From positions 159,807 to 223,806 of the forward strand of contig JAUHXS010000005.1 of the NCBI GenBank assembly GCA_030426955.1: a stretch of DNA of 64,000 bases, given 5' to 3'. The position numbers and the translations under genes were made by a program. The notes beneath the pieces are model-generated. The model had not been told where the DNA came from. It saw nothing but the letters and a program-made list of their open reading frames with translations, and ran no database searches. Shown piece after piece: positions 27,944 through 36,484 of the stretch; positions within the stretch are counted from its first letter, which is position 1, and each line of letters begins with the position of its first letter. The stretch is from Bacteroidia bacterium. GTDB taxonomy: Bacteria > Bacteroidota > Bacteroidia > Chitinophagales > JAUHXS01.

Positions 27944-27981
27944 TAGTATAAAAGTAATAAATTTACGCTCACTCAGACGTT

Positions 27982-29601
27982 ATGAGAATAGCATTAGCAC
28001 AGTTGAATTATTGTATTGGTGACTTTGAAGCTAATCTTAAAAAGATCAATCATGCTATAGAAAAAGCTATCAATGAAAATGCTGATCTTATCGTCTTTTC
28101 AGAACTAGCGATTTGCGGATATCCTCCTGCTGATTTTTTAGAATTTGATGATTTCATAGATGAATGCGAACAGCATATTAATTCTCTATTACCAATAAGT
28201 AAAAAAATTGCCGTTGTTATTGGAGGACCCTCTAAAAATCAAAGTCAATCTGGAAAGAAGCTTTATAATACAGCATATATTTTACAAGACGGAGAAATTT
28301 CTTTTACAGCACATAAAACACTCTTGCCCAATTATGATGTCTTTGATGAAACTAGGTATTTTGAAGTAAATACAGAATTTGGACTTGCAGAGGTTTGTGG
28401 TAAAAAAATTGCACTTACCATTTGTGAAGATATTTGGGGTTCACAAAATAGATACCCTAATGATCCGATAGATGATTTGGTAAAGCTAAGCCCTGATGTG
28501 ATCATCAACATATCAGCTTCACCTTTTGATTATAATCATTTTGAAAGTCGCAAGGAAGTTACTAAGGAAACTGTTCTAAAATGTAAAGCCCCGCTTTTAT
28601 ATGTGAATCAAGTAGGTGCTAATACTGACTTAGTTTTTGATGGTGGTTCATTTGTAATGAACTCCACTGGCGAAGTACAACAACAATTGGCTTTTTTTAC
28701 AGAAGAGGTGCAAATTTTTGATTTGGATAAAGAAACCTCACCTAAAGCAAAAGAGTTAGCTCCTTCAAAAACAAACCTTATAAATAATGCTTTGGAACTT
28801 GGTATTAAAGATTATTTTGGGAAGCTGGGTTTTAAAAAAGCCATTTTAGGTCTTTCGGGTGGAATTGACTCTGCTGTAACCTTAGTATTAGCAACTAAAG
28901 TCCTGGGGGCTGAAAACGTTGAGGCTTTATTACTTCCATCACAATTTTCGAGTGATCACTCCGTGGACGACTCTATTGAGCTTGCTAACAATTTGGGAGT
29001 TCCTTTTGAAACAATTAAAATTCAGTCATTAGTAGATAATTACTACAATGAACTTAGCCCTTATTTTAAAGAAACTGCATTTGGATTAGCTGAAGAAAAC
29101 ATACAGGCGCGAGTTAGAGGAAATCTATTGATGGCCTTTGCTAATAAATTCAATTATATTCTTCTAAACACTTCTAACAAAAGCGAAAGAGCTGTTGGTT
29201 ATGGAACATTGTATGGCGACTTGGCTGGTGGGCTTAGCGTGTTGGGGGATGTTTATAAAACTGAGGTTTATGAACTTGCAAATTACATTAATTCCCAAAA
29301 AGAAATAATCCCTAAAAATATTATCACAAAACCTCCTTCTGCCGAATTAAAGCCAGATCAAAAGGATAGTGACACACTACCTGATTACGATATTTTAGAT
29401 CAGGTCTTATTTCAATATATAGAGTGCCAAAAGAGTAAAAGGCAAATAATCGAAATGGGGTTTGATAAGGAACTCGTGAAACGTGTTTTAAGAATGGTCA
29501 ATTTGAATGAATGGAAACGTTATCAAGTTTCACCAGTTATTAGAGTTTCAAGTAAAGCATTTGGAATTGGAAGAAGGATGCCGATAGTGGCTAACTACTA
29601 A
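27982..29601 (+). CDS. nadE: Glutamine-dependent NAD+ synthase
   Basis: 539 aa. The N-terminal nitrilase-like glutaminase (about 1-255) shows the Glu in FSELAICGYPP, the Lys in AHKTLLPNY and the nucleophile in LTICEDIWG. The C-terminal synthetase carries the ATP pyrophosphatase P-loop LGLSGGIDSAV (near 292-297) and STSN-like NTSNKSE. Converts nicotinic acid adenine dinucleotide to NAD with ATP and glutamine. ATG at 27982; divergent from the lipid kinase. Confidence 0.96.
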   Translation: MRIALAQLNYCIGDFEANLKKINHAIEKAINENADLIVFSELAICGYPPADFLEFDDFIDECEQHINSLLPISKKIAVVIGGPSKNQSQSGKKLYNTAYILQDGEISFTAHKTLLPNYDVFDETRYFEVNTEFGLAEVCGKKIALTICEDIWGSQNRYPNDPIDDLVKLSPDVIINISASPFDYNHFESRKEVTKETVLKCKAPLLYVNQVGANTDLVFDGGSFVMNSTGEVQQQLAFFTEEVQIFDLDKETSPKAKELAPSKTNLINNALELGIKDYFGKLGFKKAILGLSGGIDSAVTLVLATKVLGAENVEALLLPSQFSSDHSVDDSIELANNLGVPFETIKIQSLVDNYYNELSPYFKETAFGLAEENIQARVRGNLLMAFANKFNYILLNTSNKSERAVGYGTLYGDLAGGLSVLGDVYKTEVYELANYINSQKEIIPKNIITKPPSAELKPDQKDSDTLPDYDILDQVLFQYIECQKSKRQIIEMGFDKELVKRVLRMVNLNEWKRYQVSPVIRVSSKAFGIGRRMPIVANY

Positions 29602-29671
29602 TATTTTTCAACATCACTAGTAATATTACTAGCTTGTTTTAACTTTGAACTATAAAATAAAAGAGATATAC

Positions 29672-30253
29672 GTGTATAAGGACATTGAAGGTATCATAGG
29701 AAGTTCAATTAAAACGAAACAAAAACTGCTTGAAAGTAGAGATTCCATTGATGAGATCTTGAACATCGTTGCACTAATTATTAATACGTTCAAGAATGAT
29801 AACAAATTGTTGCTATGCGGAAATGGTGGAAGTGCATCAGACGCTCAACACATTGCAGCAGAGCTTTCAGGAAGATTTTACATTGATAGAAAACCTTTAT
29901 TTGCGGAGGCTTTGCATGTCAATCCATCGTATATGACTGCTGTCGCTAATGACTATGGATATGATGAAGTTTTTGCCAGAAAGGTAGAAGGCATGGGACG
30001 AAAAGGAGATGTCTTGATAGGTATTTCTACGTCAGGAAATTCTAAAAGCATATTAAAGGCAATCGAAAAAGCAAAAATCCTAGGCATAAAAACAGTGGGG
30101 TTAACGGGCGATAAAGGCGGAGAACTGGAAGACCTATGTGACTACTTAATCAAAGTACCCTCTGAAGATACTCCTAGAATTCAAGAAACACACATCCTGA
30201 TAGGTCATATTATTTGTGAATTAGTCGAAAAGTCTTTATTTGGTAAAAGTTAA
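29672..30253 (+). CDS. gmhA: Sedoheptulose-7-phosphate isomerase
   Basis: 193 aa when started at the GTG at 29672. A TTG at 29645 would add nine residues, but the GTG start (VYKDIEGIIG) aligns with the E. coli N-terminus (MYQDLIRNEL). The SIS fold is clear: LLLCGNGGSASDAQHIAAEL, SGRFYIDRKP, VLIGISTSGNSKSI, and the metal/active-site segment RIQETHILIGHIICE. First step of ADP- or GDP-heptose synthesis for LPS or S-layer glycans. It overlaps the phosphatase gene gmhB by 14 nt. Heptose kinase and nucleotidyltransferase genes are not in this window. Confidence 0.9.
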   Translation: MYKDIEGIIGSSIKTKQKLLESRDSIDEILNIVALIINTFKNDNKLLLCGNGGSASDAQHIAAELSGRFYIDRKPLFAEALHVNPSYMTAVANDYGYDEVFARKVEGMGRKGDVLIGISTSGNSKSILKAIEKAKILGIKTVGLTGDKGGELEDLCDYLIKVPSEDTPRIQETHILIGHIICELVEKSLFGKS

Positions 30254-30806
30254 TTCTGCACTTAAAAATCTTCTAAGTTCTATTACCAAAGAATGGACGC
30301 TCTTTTTGGATCGAGATGGCGTTATTAATCAAAAGCTTGAAAACGACTATGTAAAAACCCTTGAAGAGTTTAATTTTCTGCCCGGTTCTAAGAAAGCCTT
30401 AGCAGTTCTATTTAAGAAATTTGGGAGAACCATAATTGTTACCAACCAGCAAGGCATTGGGAAAGGACTCATGACTGAAGATGATTTAAGCCAAATTCAT
30501 AATCACATGCTATCCGAGTTGCAAAAAACAGGAACAGCAATAGATAAAATATACTTCTGTCCTCATTTAGCAAAAGATAATCCAGAATGTAGGAAACCGA
30601 ATATTGGCATGGCACTTCAAGCAAAAAAAGATTTTCCAGAAATAGATTTTAGCAAGTCCATAATGGTTGGTGACTCTATCTCAGATATCAAGTTTGGTCA
30701 AAATGCCGGAATGCAAACAATCTTTGTCTCTGACAAGGATTATAAAGAAGCAACTGCTACAATAGTTTCCTTATCTGAGCTAAGCAACTATTTAGACACA
30801 ATCTAA
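30240..30806 (+). CDS. gmhB: D-glycero-heptose-1,7-bisphosphate phosphatase-like HAD hydrolase
   Basis: 188 aa, TTG start at 30240 inside the end of gmhA; no other start leaves the HAD core intact. HAD motif I is LFLDRDGV (Asp24, Asp26), motif II TNQQGIGKG, motif IV VGDSISDI. The zinc loop reads CPHLAKDNPECRKP: Cys107, His109 and Cys117 are present, but the fourth ligand of the usual CDC pair is Pro115. Removes the C7 phosphate from heptose bisphosphate. Histidinol-phosphatase-like HADs share this fold; the gmhA partner favours the heptose role. Confidence 0.85.
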   Translation: MVKVNSALKNLLSSITKEWTLFLDRDGVINQKLENDYVKTLEEFNFLPGSKKALAVLFKKFGRTIIVTNQQGIGKGLMTEDDLSQIHNHMLSELQKTGTAIDKIYFCPHLAKDNPECRKPNIGMALQAKKDFPEIDFSKSIMVGDSISDIKFGQNAGMQTIFVSDKDYKEATATIVSLSELSNYLDTI

Positions 30807-30821
30807 ATTGATTTACCCGAC

Positions 30822-30852
30822 TTTTAAAGCGCTTAAGTTTGTGCTAAATTTG
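30822..30852 (+). promoter_or_regulatory. Promoter of the sdh operon
   Basis: TTTT (30822-30825) as a -33-like box is followed after 19 nt by TAAATTTG (30845-30852), a perfect TAnnTTTG -10 element of Bacteroidota sigma factor type. It lies 30 nt before the sdhC ATG in the only gap (30807-30882) ahead of the operon. Confidence 0.65.
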
Positions 30853-30882
30853 TAGTAAATTAAAGTATCTCAAAACCACCAT

Positions 30883-31542
30883 ATGGCAATCGCATCTTTA
30901 ACTAGAAAGTATATCATGGCAGCTGCAGGGCTGTTTTTGTGTATTTTTTTAATAGGACACTTAGTTGGAAATTTGCAACTGTTTATTCCAGGAGAAGCTG
31001 GTCAGTTGCAGTTCAATGAATATGCAAAGTTCATGACCACTAACCCAGCAGTAAAAGTGCTAAGCTACCTTACCTACTTCAGTATCCTACTACACACATT
31101 TGCGGGCTTAGCATTAACCATCCAAAATAATAAAGCCAGACCTCAAAAATACGCTTATAATAAACCCTCAGCCAATACTATTTGGTCTGCAAGAAATATG
31201 GGTATCCTTGGAACCATTATTTTGATTTTCATTGTCATTCATTTAAAAGGGTTTTGGTACGAAATGCATTGGGGAGAAATAGGTGTTGATGCAAATGGCA
31301 ATAGGGATTTGCACACTGTTGTTATTACAGCATTTAACCAGCTATGGTATGTGGCACTATATGTTGTTTGTATGATTGCCATAGGATTCCATTTATATCA
31401 TGGTTTTCAAAGTGGATTTCAGTCGCTGGGACTAAACCATAGCAAGTATACACCAATCATAAAATTAAAAGGGAAAGCATTTGCCATATTAATTCCATTA
31501 GCTTTTGCAAGTATCCCAGTATATATTTATTTAACGTTTTAA
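30883..31542 (+). CDS. sdhC: Succinate dehydrogenase cytochrome b subunit (b558 type)
   Basis: 219 aa with five TM helices, the length of the single-subunit diheme anchors. Conserved heme-ligand histidines can be placed in LIGHLVGNL, LLHTFAG, VIHLKGFW and FHLYHGFQS. It anchors SdhAB to the membrane and passes electrons to menaquinone. ATG at 30883 follows a good promoter. Unusually, the next gene on the strand is not sdhA but a four-helix-bundle gene, 43 nt downstream. Confidence 0.95.
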   Translation: MAIASLTRKYIMAAAGLFLCIFLIGHLVGNLQLFIPGEAGQLQFNEYAKFMTTNPAVKVLSYLTYFSILLHTFAGLALTIQNNKARPQKYAYNKPSANTIWSARNMGILGTIILIFIVIHLKGFWYEMHWGEIGVDANGNRDLHTVVITAFNQLWYVALYVVCMIAIGFHLYHGFQSGFQSLGLNHSKYTPIIKLKGKAFAILIPLAFASIPVYIYLTF

Positions 31543-31562
31543 GTGGAAAAGGAGTGAGGCGA

Positions 31563-31998
31563 TAGGATTTAGGAATTAGTGAGAGATGATGAATAATAGT
31601 ATAGAGAAAATAGAAGTTAAATCATTTACAGATCTTTTGGTTTGGCAAAAATCCATGAATCTTATCGAACAAGTATATCTACTCGTAGCTAATTTTCCTA
31701 GAGAGGAAAAATATGGTTTATCTGATCAAGTCAGACGCTCATCTGTATCTATTGCGGCAAATATAGCTGAAGGTCATGGCAGAAGTTCAACAAAGTATTA
31801 TTTACAGTTTCTTAGAATTTCTAAGGGTTCTGCAAATGAGTTATATACACTCTTGAATATTGCTCTTAGAGTAAATTACGTCTCTCAAGAAGAATTTAAT
31901 GAAATTATTTCCTCTCTCAATGAGGTATCAAAGATGTTATCCGGTTTAGTTAACAGCCTTAATAGAAAATTGAGTAGAACACTAACCCCTAAATCCTA
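31563..31998. mobile_element. Candidate cassette: four-helix-bundle gene bounded by 19-bp inverted repeats
   Basis: TAGGATTTAGGAATTAGTG at 31563-31581 is matched in inverted orientation by CACTAACCCCTAAATCCTA at 31980-31998: 17 of 19 bases, with the outer 11 bp perfect. The unit is 436 bp and almost filled by the enclosed ORF, whose last codons and stop lie in the right repeat. Beyond it a second CCTAAAT (31995-32001) and CCTAATG (32002-32008) make a 7-bp tandem that runs directly into the sdhA ATG. No target-site duplication longer than a few bases can be claimed. That it is mobile is inference from structure and location inside sdhCAB. Confidence 0.5.
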
Positions 31999-31999
31999 A
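31586..31999 (+). CDS. Four-helix-bundle protein (23S rRNA intervening-sequence/S23 family)
   Basis: 137 aa, all helical. The family signature is plain: FTDLLVWQKSMNLIEQVYLL, FPREEKYGLSDQVRRSSVSI and AANIAEGHGRSS. Proteins of this family are encoded in 23S rRNA intervening sequences and scattered in Bacteroidota genomes; Avd, the accessory protein of diversity-generating retroelements, has the same fold. Biochemical function here is unknown. It is framed by inverted repeats and separates sdhC from sdhA. The C-terminus (TLTPKS) is encoded by the right repeat. ATG at 31586 (a second ATG follows at 31589). Confidence 0.88.
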   Translation: MMNNSIEKIEVKSFTDLLVWQKSMNLIEQVYLLVANFPREEKYGLSDQVRRSSVSIAANIAEGHGRSSTKYYLQFLRISKGSANELYTLLNIALRVNYVSQEEFNEIISSLNEVSKMLSGLVNSLNRKLSRTLTPKS

Positions 32000-32005
32000 A
32001 TCCTA

Positions 32006-34024
32006 ATGTCTAACAAACTCAACGCAAAAATACCTGAGGGTCCCATAGATAAAAAGTGGACTAACCATAAAAACAAAATCAATTTAGTTAACCCAGCTAA
32101 CAAGAGATTAATTGATGTTATTGTTGTTGGAACAGGACTAGCAGGTGGTTCAGCAGCAGCTTCATTAGCTGAGTTAGGATATAATGTAAAAGCTTTCTGC
32201 TTCCAAGACTCACCGAGAAGGGCACACTCCATTGCTGCTCAAGGAGGGATTAATGCCGCCAAGAACTATCAAGGAGATGGTGACTCTACTTACAGGCTGT
32301 TTTACGATACCGTGAAGGGTGGAGATTATAGATCTAGAGAGGCAAATGTATATCGACTTGCCGAGGTATCTGCGAATATTATAGATCAATGTGTAGCACA
32401 AGGTGTCCCATTTGCAAGAGACTATGGAGGCTTACTCGATAATAGATCTTTTGGAGGGGTATTGGTTTCTAGAACTTTTTATGCAAAAGGACAAACTGGT
32501 CAACAACTATTATTAGGCGCATACTCTGCAATGAATCGACAAATAGGCCGTGGAAAGATCAAAATGTACAACCGTCATGAAATGATGGATATTGTAATAG
32601 TTGACGGAAAGGCGCGCGGAATTATTGCTCGTAATCTTGTGACTGGTGAAATAGAAAGACACTCTGCACATGCTGTTGTTTTAGCAACTGGAGGATACGG
32701 CAATGTGTTTTATTTGTCTACTAATGCAATGGGTAGCAACGTCACAGCTGCTTGGAAAGCGCACAAAAAAGGTGCCTTTTTCGCTAATCCTTGTTATACT
32801 CAAATTCACCCAACTTGTATTCCTGTATCAGGAGATCATCAATCAAAGCTAACCTTGATGTCTGAATCACTGAGAAATGATGGAAGAATCTGGGTTCCAA
32901 AGAATAAGGAAGATGTAGAGGCAATTAGAGCAGGCAGAAAGAAACCTACCGACCTGTCTGAAGAGGAAAGAGATTATTATTTGGAGAGAAGATATCCTGC
33001 CTTTGGAAACTTAGTTCCAAGAGATGTTGCTTCCCGTGCTGCAAAAGAGAGATGCGATGCAGGGTTTGGTGTAAATGCTACAGGCGAAGCAGTTTATTTA
33101 GACTTTGCCTCTGCAATTGAAAGATATGGAAAAGAGCAAGCTACTATCAAGGGACTAGATGCTAACGATAAAACGTTAGTTAACAAGCTTGGAAAGGAAG
33201 TCATAAAAACTAAGTATGGCAATTTATTCCAAATGTATGAGAAGATAGTCGATGAAAACCCTTATGAAACACCGATGATGATTTACCCAGCGGTACACTA
33301 TACTATGGGTGGTATTTGGGTGGATTATAACTTAATGACTACGATTGAAGGTTGCTATGCGATTGGTGAAGCCAATTTCTCAGATCACGGTGCGAATAGA
33401 TTAGGGGCATCTGCCTTAATGCAAGGATTAGCAGATGGTTATTTTGTTCTACCATATACTATTGGTGACTATTTATCAAACGACATTAGAACTGGACCAA
33501 TTTCTACGGACAGCCCAGAATTTGAAGCAGCAGAAAAGGCTGTGAAAGAAAGCATAGATAAGCTGATTAATAACAATGGGTCTAAACCCGTAGACTACTT
33601 CCATAAGAAATTAGGTAAAGTAATGTGGGACAAAGTAGGGATGTCTAGAAATGCAAAAGGATTAGAAGAAGCCGCAAAGGAAATTAAAGAAATTCGTGAA
33701 GAGTTTTGGAAAGATGTAAAGATTCCAGGAGCAGCTAATGAGTATAATGAGGAATTAGCAAAGGCAGGTCGAGTAGCAGACTTTTTAGAGCTAGGAGAAC
33801 TTTTTGCAAAAGATGCATTACACCGAAACGAGTCATGTGGAGGGCACTTTAGAGAAGAATCTGTTGAAGAAAGTGGAGAGCAAAAAGGAGAAGCAAAAAG
33901 AGATGACAAAAACTTTGCTTACGCAGCAGCCTGGGAATATAAGGGAGAACCAAGTGCAGCAGAATTGCATAAAGAAGAATTAGAATTTAAAGATATTGAG
34001 TTAAAGCAGAGAAGTTATAAGTAA
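32006..34024 (+). CDS. sdhA: Succinate dehydrogenase/fumarate reductase flavoprotein subunit
   Basis: 672 aa. FAD dinucleotide motif [20 protein letters not shown] and the covalent-FAD His region [17 protein letters not shown], then the substrate/active-site segments [16 protein letters not shown] and [11 protein letters not shown]. Oxidises succinate to fumarate in the TCA cycle and respiratory chain, or runs in reverse. The ATG at 32006 follows a CCTAAAT tandem with no space for an independent leader. The C-terminal part ends in a charged tail ([13 protein letters not shown]). The next gene on the strand is an MNT nucleotidyltransferase, not sdhB. Confidence 0.96.
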   Translation: MSNKLNAKIPEGPIDKKWTNHKNKINLVNPANKRLIDVIVVGTGLAGGSAAASLAELGYNVKAFCFQDSPRRAHSIAAQGGINAAKNYQGDGDSTYRLFYDTVKGGDYRSREANVYRLAEVSANIIDQCVAQGVPFARDYGGLLDNRSFGGVLVSRTFYAKGQTGQQLLLGAYSAMNRQIGRGKIKMYNRHEMMDIVIVDGKARGIIARNLVTGEIERHSAHAVVLATGGYGNVFYLSTNAMGSNVTAAWKAHKKGAFFANPCYTQIHPTCIPVSGDHQSKLTLMSESLRNDGRIWVPKNKEDVEAIRAGRKKPTDLSEEERDYYLERRYPAFGNLVPRDVASRAAKERCDAGFGVNATGEAVYLDFASAIERYGKEQATIKGLDANDKTLVNKLGKEVIKTKYGNLFQMYEKIVDENPYETPMMIYPAVHYTMGGIWVDYNLMTTIEGCYAIGEANFSDHGANRLGASALMQGLADGYFVLPYTIGDYLSNDIRTGPISTDSPEFEAAEKAVKESIDKLINNNGSKPVDYFHKKLGKVMWDKVGMSRNAKGLEEAAKEIKEIREEFWKDVKIPGAANEYNEELAKAGRVADFLELGELFAKDALHRNESCGGHFREESVEESGEQKGEAKRDDKNFAYAAAWEYKGEPSAAELHKEELEFKDIELKQRSYK

Positions 34025-34026
34025 GT

Positions 34027-34059
34027 AGGAGCGAGGAACTGGGAAATAGACATTAGTGA
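34027..34059 (+). repeat. Leader shared with the four-helix-bundle cassette
   Basis: Bases 34027-34059 match 31550-31582 without gaps at 24 of 33 positions: AGGAGCGAGG against AGGAGTGAGG at the left, ATTAGTGA in both at the right, the same 25-nt offset between these blocks, and a purine-rich middle. One copy precedes the four-helix-bundle gene, the other the MNT gene, each directly after an sdh subunit gene (8 and 3 nt). Confidence 0.55.
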
Positions 34060-34349
34060 CTAGAAAAAAGGAAATATTAAATCAGATAAAATCTATAGTA
34101 AGTTCTGTTTTGCAAAAAAACAGCTACAAGCTTTTCATTTTTGGCTCGCAGGTTGATAGAAAAGAATGGATCAATGCGGATATTGATTTAGGCATTGAAT
34201 CAAATAACCCTATACCTAATGATAAGTGGAGTAAAATATGGCATGGAATTGATGATTTAGCAACTATATATACTTTTGATCTAGTTGATTTCAAAAAAGT
34301 CAAAGATAGTTTCAAAAAAGTTGCACTTTCAAAAGTGGAGTATATCTAG
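34056..34349 (+). CDS. MNT-type minimal nucleotidyltransferase (antitoxin-like)
   Basis: 97 aa from the GTG at 34056. The nucleotidyltransferase core is visible as LFIFGSQVDRKEWINADIDL: a GS pair followed by the DxD metal site (Asp-Ile-Asp), with a third acidic residue in TFDLVDF. Minimal nucleotidyltransferases pair with HEPN proteins as toxin-antitoxin systems in which MNT AMPylates and silences the HEPN RNase. Two nt separate it from the HEPN-like gene. It lies between sdhA and sdhB. Confidence 0.85.
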   Translation: MTRKKEILNQIKSIVSSVLQKNSYKLFIFGSQVDRKEWINADIDLGIESNNPIPNDKWSKIWHGIDDLATIYTFDLVDFKKVKDSFKKVALSKVEYI

Positions 34350-34351
34350 TT

Positions 34352-34750
34352 ATGACATCGATCAAATACATATCAGAAAAGCTTAATTCTTTTGAAAAGG
34401 CTTTGACTACACTTCAAAAAACAATTGTAGAGCGTCCTACCGATATTGAAAGAGATGCTGCAATTCAAAGATTTGAATACTGTTTTGAATTATCTTGGAA
34501 ACTATTGAAAATTGCTTTGGAAGAACAGGGAAACAAACCAGATATTCCAAGTCCTAAGTCTGTATTCAAAAAAGCTTTTCTTTTTAATCTCATTACAGAT
34601 GAAGGAATTTGGTCCGAAATTTTAGTGGAAAGAAATCAAACTACTCATACCTATAATGAGGAGTTAGCTAAAGAAGTATACTCTAAAATTCCATCATTTT
34701 ATAAAGCAATGTACCAATTATTGGAAAAACTCAAAACTCATTATTCATGA
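34352..34750 (+). CDS. HEPN-like (HI0074-family) partner of the MNT protein
   Basis: 132 aa, helical. It reads as the nucleotidyltransferase substrate-binding HI0074 family: [19 protein letters not shown], then [20 protein letters not shown]. The HEPN RNase motif R-x4-6-H is present as RNQTTH, followed by TYNEE, so ribonuclease activity is plausible. Its stop overlaps the ATG of sdhB (ATGA, 34747-34750), so sdhB translation may depend on this gene. Confidence 0.85.
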   Translation: MTSIKYISEKLNSFEKALTTLQKTIVERPTDIERDAAIQRFEYCFELSWKLLKIALEEQGNKPDIPSPKSVFKKAFLFNLITDEGIWSEILVERNQTTHTYNEELAKEVYSKIPSFYKAMYQLLEKLKTHYS

Positions 34751-35499
34751 ATTTGAAGCTAAAAATCTGGAGACAAAAAGACGCAACTAGAAAGGGGAAA
34801 ATGGTTGATTACAATATCGCTGATGTTTCTCCTGATATGTCTTTTCTTGAAATGTTAGACGTTCTTAACAATCAGTTAATTGAAAAGGGAGAAGATCCAG
34901 TTGCATTTGATCACGATTGCCGTGAAGGAATCTGCGGTATGTGCTCTCTGCATATCAATGGTGAAGCACATGGTCCAGACAGAGGCGTTACTACTTGTCA
35001 ATTACATATGAGGAAATTCAAGGATGGTGATACCATTTACATAGAACCCTTTAGGGCAAAAGCTTTCCCAGTAATAAAAGACTTAGTAGTCGATCGAAGC
35101 TCTTTTGATAGAATTCAACATGCGGGTGGATTCGTATCTGTAAATACATCTGGAAACACACAAGATGCAAATGCTATTCCTATTAATAAGGACAATGCAG
35201 ATAAAGCATTTGATGCGGCTACTTGTATCGGATGTGGTGCTTGCGTTGCCTCATGCAAGAACAGTTCCGCAATGTTATTTGTTTCGGCCAAAGTATCTCA
35301 ATATGCTCTTTTACCTCAAGGCCAAGTTGAAGGAAAGAGAAGAGTGCTTAACATGGTTAAGCAGATGGACGAAGAGGGTTTTGGAAATTGTTCTAACACC
35401 GGTGCCTGCGAAGTAGAGTGTCCTAAAGGAATATCTTTAGAGAACATCGCAAGAATGAACAGGGAGTATTTAGCTGCAAGCGTTACTGAGGAAAAGTAA
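34747..35499 (+). CDS. sdhB: Succinate dehydrogenase/fumarate reductase iron-sulfur subunit
   Basis: 250 aa. Three cluster motifs are readable: CREGICGMC for the [2Fe-2S] site, [13 protein letters not shown] for [4Fe-4S] and [14 protein letters not shown] for the third cluster. Carries electrons from SdhA flavin to the SdhC hemes and quinone. It is cut off from sdhA by the MNT/HEPN pair and starts inside the HEPN stop codon. The end is 7 nt from the convergent epimerase gene. Confidence 0.96.
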   Translation: MNLKLKIWRQKDATRKGKMVDYNIADVSPDMSFLEMLDVLNNQLIEKGEDPVAFDHDCREGICGMCSLHINGEAHGPDRGVTTCQLHMRKFKDGDTIYIEPFRAKAFPVIKDLVVDRSSFDRIQHAGGFVSVNTSGNTQDANAIPINKDNADKAFDAATCIGCGACVASCKNSSAMLFVSAKVSQYALLPQGQVEGKRRVLNMVKQMDEEGFGNCSNTGACEVECPKGISLENIARMNREYLAASVTEEK

Positions 35500-35506
35500 A
35501 TCCTCC

Positions 35507-36484
35507 CTAATATTTCCAAGGCAACAACTTATCCTCCAATATGTTTTTAGGTCCAACTAAATTGATCCAGTCTTTTAGTTTCGGTAAGTAGTTCTCTAAA
35601 TTTTGTTTTAGTTCTGCTCCAAGTTGCTCTTTAATTTTCGTATTAGAAACCAAATGACTGTTTAAGAAGAACTTCACAGTCTCCTCAGAAACACTGGTAC
35701 TTTTAACAAACTTGCTTAGGTAAACAACAAGGTTATTAGGAATTTTCAATTCTATAGATTTTGGATAGGAGGCATCTATGATGGATTTAATCACTTGTCC
35801 CAAGTTGTACGTCTTGTCATCTGCAACGTTAAAAATTTCATGATTTAAGTTGGTCTGTTGATTGATTATATATTGCGTTGCCAAAAGTAAATTGTCGATA
35901 CAAGTAATAGATACATTATAGTTTAAATTTGCAGGAACAATTACAAACGGCCCTCTTTTCAAGCCAAGAATTCTTGGAAGCAATACCCTATCTCCTATTC
36001 CATAAATGGCTCTTGGTCTTATTATCGTAATTTTCTTATTCGAGAAGTTTTGTTCTAAAAGCCACAACTCAGCCTTTCTTTTTGATCGTCCATATCTTGA
36101 GAGTTTTGATAGATCAATGTTCTCAACCTCATAATGAACCTCTGAGCTCGGTGGATAAACAGATGCTGACGAGATAAAAACAAAATGATCACAGTCCATA
36201 TTATTAAATACGTTTTTCGTTCCTTCTAAATTGACTTTATTCAATAACTCTTCTGAACTAGATTCATTAGCGAGCCCAGCACAGTGAATACATATTTTTG
36301 CTTGCAATCTTGGAACTTCTTTCGTAATATCGGCGGCTTTGCAGTCTGAGAACCTTTTTATTAGCTCATGGCTTTCCCAGTCTCTAGTAAGTGCCAAAAC
36401 TTTTTTACCCTTGCCATGAAAATATTTCACATAAGAAGATCCAACAAACCCCGTAGCTCCAGTTATGACAATATCATATTTCAC
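35507..36484 (-). CDS. OleD-like NAD(P)-dependent reductase/epimerase
   Basis: 325 aa. Rossmann motif TGATGFVGSS at the N-terminus, the catalytic Ser in FVFISSASVY, and Tyr/Lys in RYGRSKRK. The stretch TIIRPRAIYGIGDRVLLPRI is the pattern of the 3-beta-HSD/OleD branch (RPRxIxGxGDxxLLPR). OleD reduces 2-alkyl-3-ketoacids in head-to-head olefin synthesis. It starts with GTG in a 4-bp overlap with the upstream ligase gene and is last in the run. Sugar epimerases share this fold, so substrate is inferred from neighbours. Confidence 0.78.
   Translation of the reverse strand: MKYDIVITGATGFVGSSYVKYFHGKGKKVLALTRDWESHELIKRFSDCKAADITKEVPRLQAKICIHCAGLANESSSEELLNKVNLEGTKNVFNNMDCDHFVFISSASVYPPSSEVHYEVENIDLSKLSRYGRSKRKAELWLLEQNFSNKKITIIRPRAIYGIGDRVLLPRILGLKRGPFVIVPANLNYNVSITCIDNLLLATQYIINQQTNLNHEIFNVADDKTYNLGQVIKSIIDASYPKSIELKIPNNLVVYLSKFVKSTSVSEETVKFFLNSHLVSNTKIKEQLGAELKQNLENYLPKLKDWINLVGPKNILEDKLLPWKY

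Noticed and set aside
29645..29671. Longer gmhA from a TTG
   Set aside because: The GTG at 29672 matches the known GmhA N-terminus.
31586..31999. Ribosomal protein S23 annotation for the four-helix-bundle gene
   Set aside because: The family name comes from its location in 23S intervening sequences; no rRNA is near and there is no evidence of a ribosomal role.
34700..34760. Right-hand inverted partner for the MNT/HEPN leader
   Set aside because: I looked for the inverse of 34027-34059 near the HEPN end and found no convincing match, so it is not called a bounded element.
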